Part shown: piece after piece, positions 24,384 through 31,548 of the stretch
Numbering within the stretch: position 1 is the stretch's first letter
How the letters are laid out: the number at the start of each line of letters is the position of its first letter
Notes under the pieces: generated by a model
Told to the model about the DNA's origin: nothing
Database searches by the model: none
What the model saw: only the letters and a program-made list of their open reading frames with translations
Assembly (NCBI GenBank): GCA_029573015.1
Contig: JAKQHK010000132.1
Location: forward strand, 1 to 42,321
DNA length: 42,321 nucleotides
Source: a bacterium
Lineage (GTDB): Bacteria; Patescibacteriota; CG2-30-54-11
Direction of reading: 5' to 3'
Translations under genes and position numbers: made by a program

Positions 24384-25210
24384 CCCGTCCTTTCTCCATA
24401 CTAGCACTCGGAATTATTTCCGTCTTCATATCTTTCAACACCACGGGGTGTGCAAACCAGACTGATATTGCCACAATGCCCGTTGAACCAAGCACGCCTG
24501 CGGCTCCGGCATTTAGTATTCCAGAAAGCCTTCTCGCTTTTGACGCAACTATTCCGGTGCTGCTGTTCCACTACATAGAGCCAGCGGAAAATACTGCCCC
24601 AGGCAATGCTCTGGCGATCACACCGGAACAGCTGGAATCCTACCTCTCTTATTTCCACAACAAACAGATAGAAACCATCACCTTCCGAGATCTCAAGCAG
24701 ATCATCGAAGGAAACCGCTCCCTTCCGGAGCGGGCTGTCATCCTGACGTTCGATGACGGCTATGCCAATCAGTATCAGTATGCGTTTCCCCTCCTGGAAC
24801 GCTATGCCATGCGCGGCGTATTCTTCATCATCACTGAAAAACCCGATGCTGATCCGGCGTATATGACCTGGGAGCAGATCAAAACACTGTCTGACGCAGG
24901 CCATGAGATAGGCTCTCATTCGGTAGCTCATCCCGACTTGACTGCTTTGCAACCTGACAGGCTAGAAGAAGAACTGGCTACCTCCCGTTCGAGCATTGAA
25001 CGCATAATTGGCCTACCGGTTCTAACCTTCTGCTACCCCTCCGGACAGTACAATGACCAGGTGTTGGCTGCCGTCCGAGACCAGTATCTCTTTGCCCGCT
25101 CCACCCAGCCGGGCAGTAACATAGCTTTAGACAGGCGTTACGAGATGCCTGCTCTACGTGTCACTGCAACCGTACCTGCTTTCTCGCTCGGCGAACTGTT
25201 CACAAAATGA
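24380..25210 (+). CDS. Polysaccharide deacetylase lipoprotein
   Basis: 276 aa. N-terminal hydrophobic signal with lipobox TTGC (MTRPFSILALGIISVFISFNTTGC), so it is predicted to be anchored outside the membrane. The NodB domain (about 110-265) has the TFDDGY motif with its metal Asp, the zinc-binding SHSVAH pair, and FCYPSGQYND. Enzymes of this family remove acetyl groups from N-acetyl sugars of peptidoglycan or exopolysaccharide. It is coupled by a 4-nt overlap to the PilT2 gene. Confidence 0.93.
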   Translation: MTRPFSILALGIISVFISFNTTGCANQTDIATMPVEPSTPAAPAFSIPESLLAFDATIPVLLFHYIEPAENTAPGNALAITPEQLESYLSYFHNKQIETITFRDLKQIIEGNRSLPERAVILTFDDGYANQYQYAFPLLERYAMRGVFFIITEKPDADPAYMTWEQIKTLSDAGHEIGSHSVAHPDLTALQPDRLEEELATSRSSIERIIGLPVLTFCYPSGQYNDQVLAAVRDQYLFARSTQPGSNIALDRRYEMPALRVTATVPAFSLGELFTK

Positions 25211-25272
25211 CATCTTTTTCACCCTCTTATCGCAATATCCCGACCGCCAACTCAACCCTGCCAGAGAACAGG

Positions 25273-25362
25273 TTGACGGCGAGAGCCTTTTTGCTCAATA
25301 CTAGTACCCGCGCCTCCTGATCTGACCGGGCTCTCAGGAAGACGCATTTAGTATGTGCCCGG
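25273..25362 (+). promoter_or_regulatory. Promoter and hairpin leader for the MFS transporter
   Basis: TTGACG (25273-25278) with 18-nt spacer to AATACT (25297-25302) is a plausible promoter. Two mutually exclusive leader hairpins follow: CCTGA/TCAGG (25316-25320, 25334-25338) and CCGGGC/GCCCGG (25326-25331, 25357-25362). The second closes just before the RBS AAGGAT. This could modulate translation, but the stems are short. Confidence 0.35.
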
Positions 25363-25375
25363 ATAAGGATATCGT

Positions 25376-26629
25376 ATGAAAAAAACCAGAAACCGCTGGT
25401 TCATCGCCCTCTCGGCTGTTGGCATCCATATCTCCATTGGCTCGGTATATTCCTGGAGCGTGTTTTCCAAACCGATCATGGCCAAGTATGGCTGGTCTTT
25501 AAGCGATGTCTCCCTGACCTTCAGTATTGCCATTGTCTTCCTCGGACTTTCAGCCGCCTTCCTCGGCAGATTTGTCGAACGCCGCGGCCCACATGTGTCA
25601 GGTCTGGTCTCCACTTGTTTTTATGCCTGTGGCCTGATCGGCGCGGGCATTGCCCTGTCGATCGGCTCCCTGCCCCTGCTCTACCTCACCTACGGTGTCT
25701 GCGGAGGCATCGGGCTCGGCACCGGTTATATCACACCTGTCTCGACTTTGGTTAAATGGTTTCCAGATAATCGCGGCATGGCTACCGGACTGGCGATCAT
25801 GGGTTTCGGATTTGCCGCCCTCATCGCCAGCCCCATCATCGCTCAACTGATCACCGCAGTTGGTCTGACCAATACCTTTTTCATCCTCGGCGCGGTCTAT
25901 GCAAGCGTCATGTTCCTCTCCGCCAGCTATATCGCCCCTCCGCCCGAGGGCTGGAAGCCGGCTGGCTATGCGGGCGATAACGCAAATGGTGAAAAGAAAA
26001 AAAGAAAAGCCGACCTCGCCCAACTCACCGCCCGGGAAGCAATTAAGACCAAACGTTTCTATTACCTCTGGCTCATGCTCTTCATCAACATCACCTGTGG
26101 TATTGGCATCATCGCAGTTGCCAGTCCCATGGGACAGGAGATCGCCGGATTGACTGCCGCTTCTGCTGCCACCATGGTCGGCATCATGGGACTGTTTAAC
26201 GGAGGAGGCCGTATTGGATGGGCTTCACTTTCCGACTATATCGGCCGGCCGCTCACCTACATGCTTTTCTTTCTCATCCAAATGGTAGCGTTCTATCTCC
26301 TCCCGCGGGTAAGCGATGCTCTGTTATTCCAGGCTATTTTATTCCTCATCCTCACCTGTTACGGAGGGGGATTTGCCTCGGTTCCCGCGTTCATCGGTGA
26401 CATCTTCGGTACCAAACAGCTCGCCGCTATTCATGGTCTCATCCTGACAGCCTGGTCCGCGGCCGGAGTAGCCGGCCCCCAGCTCGTGGCCTGGCTCAGG
26501 GAATCAACGCAAAGTTATACCGGCACCCTGACCATCTTTGTCGGTTTCTTCGCAGTAGCTTTTATCATTTCCCTGCTCATGCTGCTCGATATCCGCCGCC
26601 TGCGTGCTCAACCGAAACCAAGCGCCTGA
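25376..26629 (+). CDS. OFA-family MFS transporter
   Basis: 417 aa, ATG preceded by AAGGATATCGT. Twelve predicted helices. The first ones carry GVHISIGSVYSWSVFSKPIM-like sequence (here GIHISIGSVYSWSVFSKPIM) and GGIGLGTGYITPVSTLVKWFPDNRGMATGLAIMGFGFAALIASPI, the pattern of the oxalate/formate antiporter (OFA) family and its many uncharacterised relatives. The substrate (an organic acid) cannot be set from sequence. The 108-aa orphan gene starts 6 nt after its stop. Confidence 0.92.
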   Translation: MKKTRNRWFIALSAVGIHISIGSVYSWSVFSKPIMAKYGWSLSDVSLTFSIAIVFLGLSAAFLGRFVERRGPHVSGLVSTCFYACGLIGAGIALSIGSLPLLYLTYGVCGGIGLGTGYITPVSTLVKWFPDNRGMATGLAIMGFGFAALIASPIIAQLITAVGLTNTFFILGAVYASVMFLSASYIAPPPEGWKPAGYAGDNANGEKKKRKADLAQLTAREAIKTKRFYYLWLMLFINITCGIGIIAVASPMGQEIAGLTAASAATMVGIMGLFNGGGRIGWASLSDYIGRPLTYMLFFLIQMVAFYLLPRVSDALLFQAILFLILTCYGGGFASVPAFIGDIFGTKQLAAIHGLILTAWSAAGVAGPQLVAWLRESTQSYTGTLTIFVGFFAVAFIISLLMLLDIRRLRAQPKPSA

Positions 26630-26635
26630 ATCATC

Positions 26636-26962
26636 ATGGACATAGACCTTTTGACTTCCAAAGTAAACCAAGCCCAGTTCCGCATGGACGACTGGCTCAG
26701 GGAACGCGGTTACACGTGCTCCACCTTCTGGTTCGGGGCCATTGATATCCACCCCAAACATATCGGATTCTGGATCAGGGTCAAAACTGATGCCGAAAAA
26801 CAGACGATCGAACAGGATGCGCAAATCCTTCCTGCCCTGCGTGACTGCTTCCGCACAGTTGGTTATCCTGCTGAAGCGATAGCGGAACTCGGTTTTGCAG
26901 TGCAGTCCGATGAAACTGTAGATCGGGTTTTTAACGGTAACTGGTATCATGCGATAAAATAG
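26636..26962 (+). CDS. Conserved-looking 108-aa protein of unknown function
   Basis: MDIDLLTSKVNQAQFRMDDWLRERGYTCSTFWFGAIDIHPKHIGFWIRVKTDAEKQTIEQDAQILPALRDCF... No signal peptide, membrane helix or cofactor motif is visible, and no family is recognised. It reads as a soluble alpha/beta protein. It begins 6 nt after the OFA transporter, so cotranscription is likely; a role linked to that transporter is inference only. Confidence 0.6.
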   Translation: MDIDLLTSKVNQAQFRMDDWLRERGYTCSTFWFGAIDIHPKHIGFWIRVKTDAEKQTIEQDAQILPALRDCFRTVGYPAEAIAELGFAVQSDETVDRVFNGNWYHAIK

Positions 26963-26965
26963 CTA

Positions 26966-27060
26966 TCAGCAATGAGCGGTGAGCAATAAGCCATACATCT
27001 GCACAACTCAACGCTTACAGCCCACAGCTCCGCGCTCACAGCTCAACAGATGACAGCTCG
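26966..27060. repeat. Degenerate ACAGCTC word repeat upstream of rseP
   Basis: ACAGCTC occurs exactly at 27024, 27038 and 27053, spaced 14 and 15 bp, in a stretch of related words (GAGCGGTGAGCAATAAGC, CTCACAGCTCAACAG). The last copy overlaps the -35 of the rseP promoter. It is either low-complexity spacer or an operator array. Confidence 0.4.
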
Positions 27061-27078
27061 CCGCTTTCATTGTATGAT
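27050..27078 (+). promoter_or_regulatory. Promoter for the site-2 protease
   Basis: ATGACA (27050-27055), 17-nt spacer, TATGAT (27073-27078): one mismatch each from consensus. The ATG at 27117 lies about 33 nt downstream of the expected start. Confidence 0.65.
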
Positions 27079-27116
27079 CACCTCTGCCCAACTCACATTA
27101 GCCTCAGGTTAGCATC

Positions 27117-28181
27117 ATGTTTTCCCTGCTCATCACCATCGGTTCCTTCCTGTTTGTCTTTGGTGTTCTGGTCATTCTGCATGAACTTGGTCATTTTCTG
27201 ACCGCCCGACTGTTCAAGGTCAAAGTTGAAGAATTTGCCTTTGGCATGCCGCCGCGCATATTTGCAGTAAAAAAAGGCGAAACAGCGTATGCCCTGAATG
27301 CCATTCCCATCGGCGGGTATGTACGGCTGGAGGGCGAGGACGGCTCGGACAGTCCGGCACCAACCAGTTTCCAGAACAAACCAGCCTGGCAACGGATTAT
27401 CATCCTGCTCGCCGGAAGCGTTGTGCATCTGATTTTAGCTATCGTAATTTTTTCACTCTTCATCTTCCGCCAAGGAGAAGCGATTCCGAACCATACCGTT
27501 CAGATCGCCGGCATTACCGATAATAGCCCCGCCGCTGAAGCTAACCTGCTGCCCGGAGATACGATTCTCACCATCAACGGATTAGCTATCACAGAAGTCG
27601 AACAATTTCAGGCTGCCACCGCCGATAAAGCAGGACAGCTCATCAGCATCGAAGTGCAGACGGAGTCAGGCGATGAACGCACCGTCACACTGACACCCCG
27701 ACCGGATCCGCCGGAGGGCGAGGGGGCAGTCGGGGTTTTTATCAGCAGCGGCTACGATCTCCAGTCAGTTAATTTTTTCCGATCCTTCTGGCTGGGCACA
27801 AGGTTCACCTACGTTATTGTCGATGAATCCTTCCAGGCGATCGGTGGTCTGTTCTCATCCATCCTTCTGAAAGCATCAGTTCCAGAGGGAGTATCCGGAC
27901 CCATCGGTATCGCGCGAGTCTCCGGAGAAACCGCCCAGGCGAGCGGGTTCTCCGGTTTGTTCTTCCTGATCGGCATCCTCGGAGCCAACCTCGCAGTGCT
28001 CAACCTGTTTCCCATACCGGGACTGGATGGCGGCAGGATCATCATCATCCTCATCGAACTCGTCCGCAGAAAAAAGCTGTCCCCCCAGCGCGAAGCTCTG
28101 GTACAGGGACTCGGTCTCGCTTTTGTCCTGCTCATCCTGGCCGTGGTGACCTTCAAGGACGTCGCCAGCCTCATCAGCTAA
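27117..28181 (+). CDS. rseP: RseP-type site-2 zinc metalloprotease (M50)
   Basis: 354 aa. Zinc motif HELGH (about residue 22-26) in the first membrane helix, followed by TARLFKVKVEEFAFGMPPRIFAVKKGETAYALNAIPIGGYVRLEGEDG. A central PDZ domain (about 125-190: DNSPAAEANLLPGDTILTINGLAITEVEQF) and the second half of the active site LNLFPIPGLDGGRI (about 295-310, metal Asp) come after. Family members cleave membrane-embedded anti-sigma factors or remnant signal peptides. The sequence is complete and has its own promoter. Confidence 0.95.
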   Translation: MFSLLITIGSFLFVFGVLVILHELGHFLTARLFKVKVEEFAFGMPPRIFAVKKGETAYALNAIPIGGYVRLEGEDGSDSPAPTSFQNKPAWQRIIILLAGSVVHLILAIVIFSLFIFRQGEAIPNHTVQIAGITDNSPAAEANLLPGDTILTINGLAITEVEQFQAATADKAGQLISIEVQTESGDERTVTLTPRPDPPEGEGAVGVFISSGYDLQSVNFFRSFWLGTRFTYVIVDESFQAIGGLFSSILLKASVPEGVSGPIGIARVSGETAQASGFSGLFFLIGILGANLAVLNLFPIPGLDGGRIIIILIELVRRKKLSPQREALVQGLGLAFVLLILAVVTFKDVASLIS

Positions 28182-28201
28182 ACCTGCTCGTCATCCGCTT
28201 G

Positions 28202-28245
28202 CGTCATTGCGAGGAACGCAGTGACGAAGCAATCCGAAGTTGACG
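28202..28245 (+). repeat. REP-like repeat, copy 1 (5' of the GIY-YIG gene)
   Basis: A 44-nt unit, identical to copy 2. Its head CGTCATTGCG-AGGAA-CGCAGTGACG folds as a 10-bp hairpin with one G-T pair. The tail AAGCAATCCGAAG precedes a terminal TTGACG that is also the inverse of the leading CGTCA. It starts 20 nt after the rseP stop. Confidence 0.95.
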
Positions 28246-28252
28246 CGCTATT

Positions 28253-28552
28253 TTAATTAACCAACAATGTATACAGATCAAACCAATCAGGATTCATACC
28301 ATTAATCAATAAAATCTTCCTTGCCCTTGATCCAGCTTTTATTTGCTTTTCCCTGTTTATAGCTTCTTCTATGCTATCGTACTGTTCATAATAAACCAAC
28401 TGATCAGCATTGTATCGACAAGAAAAACTTTTCGGATTAACCTTTTCTTTATGTTCATACACTCTTCGTACCAAATCGTTTGTCACGCCTGTATAAAGCA
28501 CTGAATGGCCTTTATTAGTCAGAATGTAAACATAATAGTGTTTATCGAACAT
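28253..28552 (-). CDS. Single-domain GIY-YIG nuclease flanked by REP-like repeats
   Basis: 99 aa. The GIY-YIG core is complete: YYVYILTNKGHSVLYTGVTNDLVRRVYEHKE supplies the two Tyr motifs (VYI / YTG) and the catalytic Arg, and NREKQIKAGSRARKILLINGMNPDWFDLY supplies the Glu region. This is the UPF0213/URI-type single-domain class with no extra DNA-binding domain. The gene is visibly AT-richer than its neighbours. Its stop is 7 nt from one 44-bp repeat and its start 20 nt from an identical copy, so it appears to have moved in as a unit. Function in the cell is unknown. Confidence 0.93.
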   Translation of the reverse strand: MFDKHYYVYILTNKGHSVLYTGVTNDLVRRVYEHKEKVNPKSFSCRYNADQLVYYEQYDSIEEAINREKQIKAGSRARKILLINGMNPDWFDLYTLLVN

Positions 28553-28572
28553 AGGCGTACATTCTTAGTTAA

Positions 28573-28616
28573 CGTCATTGCGAGGAACGCAGTGACGAAG
28601 CAATCCGAAGTTGACG
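28573..28616 (+). repeat. REP-like repeat, copy 2 (3' of the GIY-YIG gene)
   Basis: All 44 nt are identical to copy 1. The flanking bases extend the terminal inversion in both cases: copy 1 reads GCGTCA...TGACGC and copy 2 ACGTCA...TGACGT, a compensated pair. Confidence 0.95.
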
Positions 28617-28631
28617 TACTGTCTCTTTCCT

Positions 28632-28660
28632 GAGTTTGCTTCGCTACGCTCGCAAAGACA
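28632..28660 (-). repeat. Diverged inverted relative of the REP-like repeat
   Basis: GAGTTTGCTTCGCTACGCTCGCAAAGACA. Read on the minus strand it gives TGTCTTTGCGAGCGTAGCGAAGCAAACTC, which matches the TTGCGAG...GAAGCAA frame of the 44-nt unit with a shorter head. Confidence 0.7.
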
Positions 28661-28669
28661 TCCTTCTTG

Positions 28670-28712
28670 CGTCATTGCGAGGAACGCAGTGACGAAGCAA
28701 TCTGAGTTGACG
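28670..28712 (+). repeat. REP-like repeat, copy 3
   Basis: Same hairpin head as copies 1 and 2. The tail differs (AATCTGAGTTGACG instead of AATCCGAAGTTGACG). It ends 9 nt from the stop of the O-antigen-ligase-like gene. Confidence 0.93.
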
Positions 28713-28721
28713 TCTTGTGGG

Positions 28722-30989
28722 CTACAGCTGCAGATACGCCCGCGCAGTCTGATTATCCGGATCAAGTTGTAAAACCTCCCGTGCCACAGATGCTGCCTCC
28801 TGCTGTTTGCCCAGTGCATCCTGGATATAGAGCAGCAGCAACCGCGCGGAGATATCTTCTGGCTTCTGGACAATCGCCTGTTCAGCCTGCGGCAGCGCCT
28901 CGGTAAATCTTCCCAGCGCAGCGTACGTCTGGGCAAGAGTTACCCGCGCTTCATACGAATCAAAGGCATATCTGCCCGGCTTGAAAATATTTTTCATGAT
29001 TTCCAGAGTTGTCTCATATTCGCCCAGATAGTAGTACGCCGCTCCGAGATGTGTCCGGTACTGGTGGTATTGCAGCCAGTTATAATTACCGAACAGCTCT
29101 AGCGCTTTTTCAAATTTACTGATCGCCTCCTCCACACGATTGGCCTGCATGAGCAGGGTGCCCCATTCATCATAGAGATTTGCTTTCCCGGGGCTGAGGG
29201 CTGCTGCCTGCGCATAGGCGGCATCAGCCTCATCAAACCAGGAAGCGTCCTGGGATAGACGCGCCTGCACGCTGTGCAGCCGGGCTAATGCCATGTAATA
29301 ATTCGGTTCCGGCGGCTCGATATCCATCAAGCGTTCCAGCGCATCATACCCCTTATCAAGCAGTTCCTGCTTTTTGTCAACCTCAGCTGTTGCCTCAGCC
29401 GCCTTTTTGTAGGAATTTGCCAGATAGAGATAATACACGCTTTGTTCGGGATAGGTCGCCACCGCTTTTTCATACAGAGCCGCCGCTGCCTGCTGCTGAC
29501 CGCTGTTTTCCAGGTCAGCTGCTTGCTTGAAATACCTGTCTGCCCGTACCGGCAGCATGCTGACATACACGAGCAGTAAACCACCAAGCACGGCGCTTCC
29601 GGTATATATCCAGCCTTTATGCCGTACCCAAACGCTTTTAGCTAAATCAAAAACAGGTGGTTCTTTGTTTTGTCCAAACCGCAAAACTGCTCTGAAACAG
29701 GCAAGGCACAACCAGAAATAGACATAATACACCGTTATCGCAAAACTGAACTGGTTCTGTACCATAAAACCAGAGAAACCTGCCAGACCCGCCATTGCTC
29801 CGAGAGACAGACTCCTCTCTTCCGACCGGGCCGCCTTCAGACCGATGAGGACGGTACTGACGAGTAAAACCGCATAACCCGCCAGACCAACCAGACCGGT
29901 CATATAGGCCACATCAAGCACGGCATTATGGGTACGATCCGGAATAATGTTGGTACCCTCGGTATTTGCCGCCCGGGCGTCGTAGTATTGCGAAAAAGTG
30001 GCATAGAGAGACTCGGGTCCATGCCCGAAAACCGGCCGATCCTTTATCCCCTCCAGTGCTCCCTCCCAGAAATAGAGTCGCGTCTTGTAGGTGGCACTGT
30101 CCAGTCTGATAGCCCGCTGCGCCGTTTGCCGGACAGAAGTCGGGATGATAAGCAATGCCCCGAATACCACCAGCAGCAAAAAAAAAGTGCCCAGTACATA
30201 TCTGCCGATCCGGCTCCGGAAACGCCAAGTATACAGGAGGAAAAACGTACCGGCCGCGGCGATGCAGCCGAGCAGTGCTCCGCGGCTGGCAGTAGCGTAC
30301 GCGCAAAATAACTGACCGAGCAGCAATAGCATCATGAGCAATTTTCCCCACCACTGCCGGATGAGCAGTAAACCGATCAGGGTACAGGGAAAAATTATCG
30401 CGATATATCCGCCCAGAAAGTTCGGCTGGCCGAAAGTGCTGAAGATGCGGTTGCCAAAGGCCATGCCCCGCCAGTTTAACCAGTCGAGGCCAGCCCGCTG
30501 GATGAGACCATAAAGTACTACCGGGACACTGCCTGCTATAATCGCGAACCAGATACGTTTGAGCTGGGATGCACGTCGCAGCTCGCTCGCCAGAATAAGA
30601 AAAAAGACGAGGTAATGTGCCTCCGTCAGCCACCCCTGCATCCGGAAGTATGATCCCCAGAAACTTGTATGCGGTACCCGGGAAAAAAAAGTGGCCAGTG
30701 TAAAAGTGATGAAATATATCAGCACCGCTCTGGAAAAAAGAGTCGGCATACGTTGCAGCTTACGTCGCTCCAGTAACGCAATAATCCAAAAAAATGCCAT
30801 CACCTCAACTGCCCCGCGAAACAGCGCGACTTTATCAAGCTCGAATATTTGTTTGGTATGCGTATTGATGTACATCGGCAATAGAACGATTACCCCGAGC
30901 CAAATTGCCTCGAGCACATACTCTGCCCAGATGCGTTGTAAACGGGGAGCTTGTGCTTCCTGGTGTTTCTTGTGCTTTTTTTTCCCCAT
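28722..30989 (-). CDS. O-antigen ligase (Wzy/WaaL-like) with C-terminal TPR repeats
   Basis: 755 aa, ATG preceded by a perfect AGGAGG. About 11-12 membrane helices (residues 15-475), with the Wzy_C-type loop RLYFWEGALEGIKDRPVFGHGPESLYATFSQYYDARAANTEGTNIIPDRTHNAVLDVAYMTG. From about residue 490 to the end it is a TPR array (AADLENSGQQQAAAALYEKAVATYPEQSVYYLYLANSYKKAAE, ... AALGRFTEALPQAEQAIVQKPEDISARLLLLYIQDALG). Such proteins polymerise or transfer glycans from lipid carriers to surface acceptors, and members with TPRs are common among exported-glycan or pilin-glycosylation systems. The two glycosyltransferases at 9 kb could serve the same envelope pathway. Confidence 0.88.
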   Translation of the reverse strand: MGKKKHKKHQEAQAPRLQRIWAEYVLEAIWLGVIVLLPMYINTHTKQIFELDKVALFRGAVEVMAFFWIIALLERRKLQRMPTLFSRAVLIYFITFTLATFFSRVPHTSFWGSYFRMQGWLTEAHYLVFFLILASELRRASQLKRIWFAIIAGSVPVVLYGLIQRAGLDWLNWRGMAFGNRIFSTFGQPNFLGGYIAIIFPCTLIGLLLIRQWWGKLLMMLLLLGQLFCAYATASRGALLGCIAAAGTFFLLYTWRFRSRIGRYVLGTFFLLLVVFGALLIIPTSVRQTAQRAIRLDSATYKTRLYFWEGALEGIKDRPVFGHGPESLYATFSQYYDARAANTEGTNIIPDRTHNAVLDVAYMTGLVGLAGYAVLLVSTVLIGLKAARSEERSLSLGAMAGLAGFSGFMVQNQFSFAITVYYVYFWLCLACFRAVLRFGQNKEPPVFDLAKSVWVRHKGWIYTGSAVLGGLLLVYVSMLPVRADRYFKQAADLENSGQQQAAAALYEKAVATYPEQSVYYLYLANSYKKAAEATAEVDKKQELLDKGYDALERLMDIEPPEPNYYMALARLHSVQARLSQDASWFDEADAAYAQAAALSPGKANLYDEWGTLLMQANRVEEAISKFEKALELFGNYNWLQYHQYRTHLGAAYYYLGEYETTLEIMKNIFKPGRYAFDSYEARVTLAQTYAALGRFTEALPQAEQAIVQKPEDISARLLLLYIQDALGKQQEAASVAREVLQLDPDNQTARAYLQL

Positions 30990-31012
30990 ACTTCCTCCTG
31001 ATTACCAGTTGC

Positions 31013-31042
31013 ATTATACACAGTTTCCGTAAAACACCTCAA
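31013..31042 (-). promoter_or_regulatory. Promoter for the O-antigen-ligase-like gene
   Basis: On the minus strand: TTGAGG (31042-31037), 18-nt spacer, TATAAT (31018-31013). It lies just upstream of the AGGAGG ribosome-binding site of the gene and is divergent from the tRNA promoter. Confidence 0.6.
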
Positions 31043-31052
31043 AACATTTCCT

Positions 31053-31081
31053 TTGACAAGCACGAGCATCCCCGCTACACT
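31053..31081 (+). promoter_or_regulatory. Promoter for tRNA-Gly
   Basis: Perfect TTGACA (31053-31058), 17-nt spacer, TACACT (31076-31081). The expected start is near 31088, so the primary transcript includes the GC-rich repeat block before the tRNA. Confidence 0.7.
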
Positions 31082-31147
31082 ACCTTTCGTGGTCAGAATC
31101 AATTCATACCGATTCAGTGCGAACTTTTCCAGTTTTTTAACGCTTAT

Positions 31148-31280
31148 GCCTACGAAGTGAATCAGCGTAATATTTGGCTGAAGAAGCGGACCTGCGCGCC
31201 GCAGTAAATCGAAGCGTACTGCTTGGCTGCAGTGGCGGGCCTGCCCGCCGAAGTGAGCCGAAGGCGAACGTAGGCGGGTG
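31148..31280. repeat. GC-rich degenerate repeat modules abutting tRNA-Gly
   Basis: Two tandem related modules: GCGGACCTGCGCGCCGCAGTAAATCGAAGCGTAC (31186-31219) and GCGGGCCTGCCCGCCGAAGTGAGCCGAAGGCGAAC (31235-31269). The second begins with a perfect hairpin GGCGGGC-CT-GCCCGCC and ends GTAGGCGGGTG, which runs into the tRNA acceptor strand. A shorter relative (TACGAAGTGAATCAGCG) lies at 31151. Confidence 0.65.
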
Positions 31281-31348
31281 TCGTATAATGGCTATTATGC
31301 CAGCCTTCCAAGCTGGACATACGGGTTCGATTCCCGTCACCCGCTCCA
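31273..31348 (+). tRNA. tRNA-Gly (anticodon UCC)
   Basis: A complete cloverleaf. The acceptor stem pairs GCGGGTG with CACCCGC, the anticodon stem CCAGC/GCTGG holds loop CTTCCAA with anticodon TCC, and the T arm is CGGGTTCGATTCCCG. Discriminator T and an encoded CCA (31346-31348) follow. The D-stem region GTATAATGGCTATTATGC is typical. It reads GGA and, by wobble, GGG codons. Confidence 0.97.
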
Positions 31349-31435
31349 AAGATTACTTCTTCAGTATCAATCATGGCTAGCTGCACCTTTAATGCAGGAG
31401 CCTGCCCTGAATGCGAATGAAATGAGTCGTTCAGG

Positions 31436-31448
31436 GTCACCCGCTCCA
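31436..31448 (+). repeat. Duplicate of the tRNA-Gly 3' end
   Basis: GTCACCCGCTCCA at 31436-31448 repeats the tRNA 3' end (31336-31348) exactly, 100 bp further on. It looks like an attachment-site scar or a remnant of a second tRNA. Confidence 0.6.
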
Positions 31449-31502
31449 CTGCTATCTGAGCGATTCGGCCACAAGGGCGAAAAGCTTAGAGATCAGAGTC
31501 CC

Positions 31503-31536
31503 GTACATGTACCGACAATTTACTATCAGTTAGTAA
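31503..31536. promoter_or_regulatory. Operator-like dyads before the rrf2-nikR group
   Basis: A perfect 10-bp palindrome GTACATGTAC (31503-31512) is followed by TTACTA-TCAGT-TAGTAA (31520-31536). They lie 12 nt before the start of the small membrane gene that leads into rrf2 and nikR, a natural position for autoregulation. No clear promoter hexamers are visible. Confidence 0.35.
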
Positions 31537-31548
31537 CTGCAAATCCGC

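Noticed and set aside
28202-28712. CRISPR array
   Set aside because: Only three repeat copies, two of them separated by a gene, with no regular spacers and no cas genes in the window.
31273-31448. An integrated prophage or plasmid at tRNA-Gly
   Set aside because: Only 87 bp lie between the tRNA end and its duplicate, and no integrase is present; at most this is a scar.
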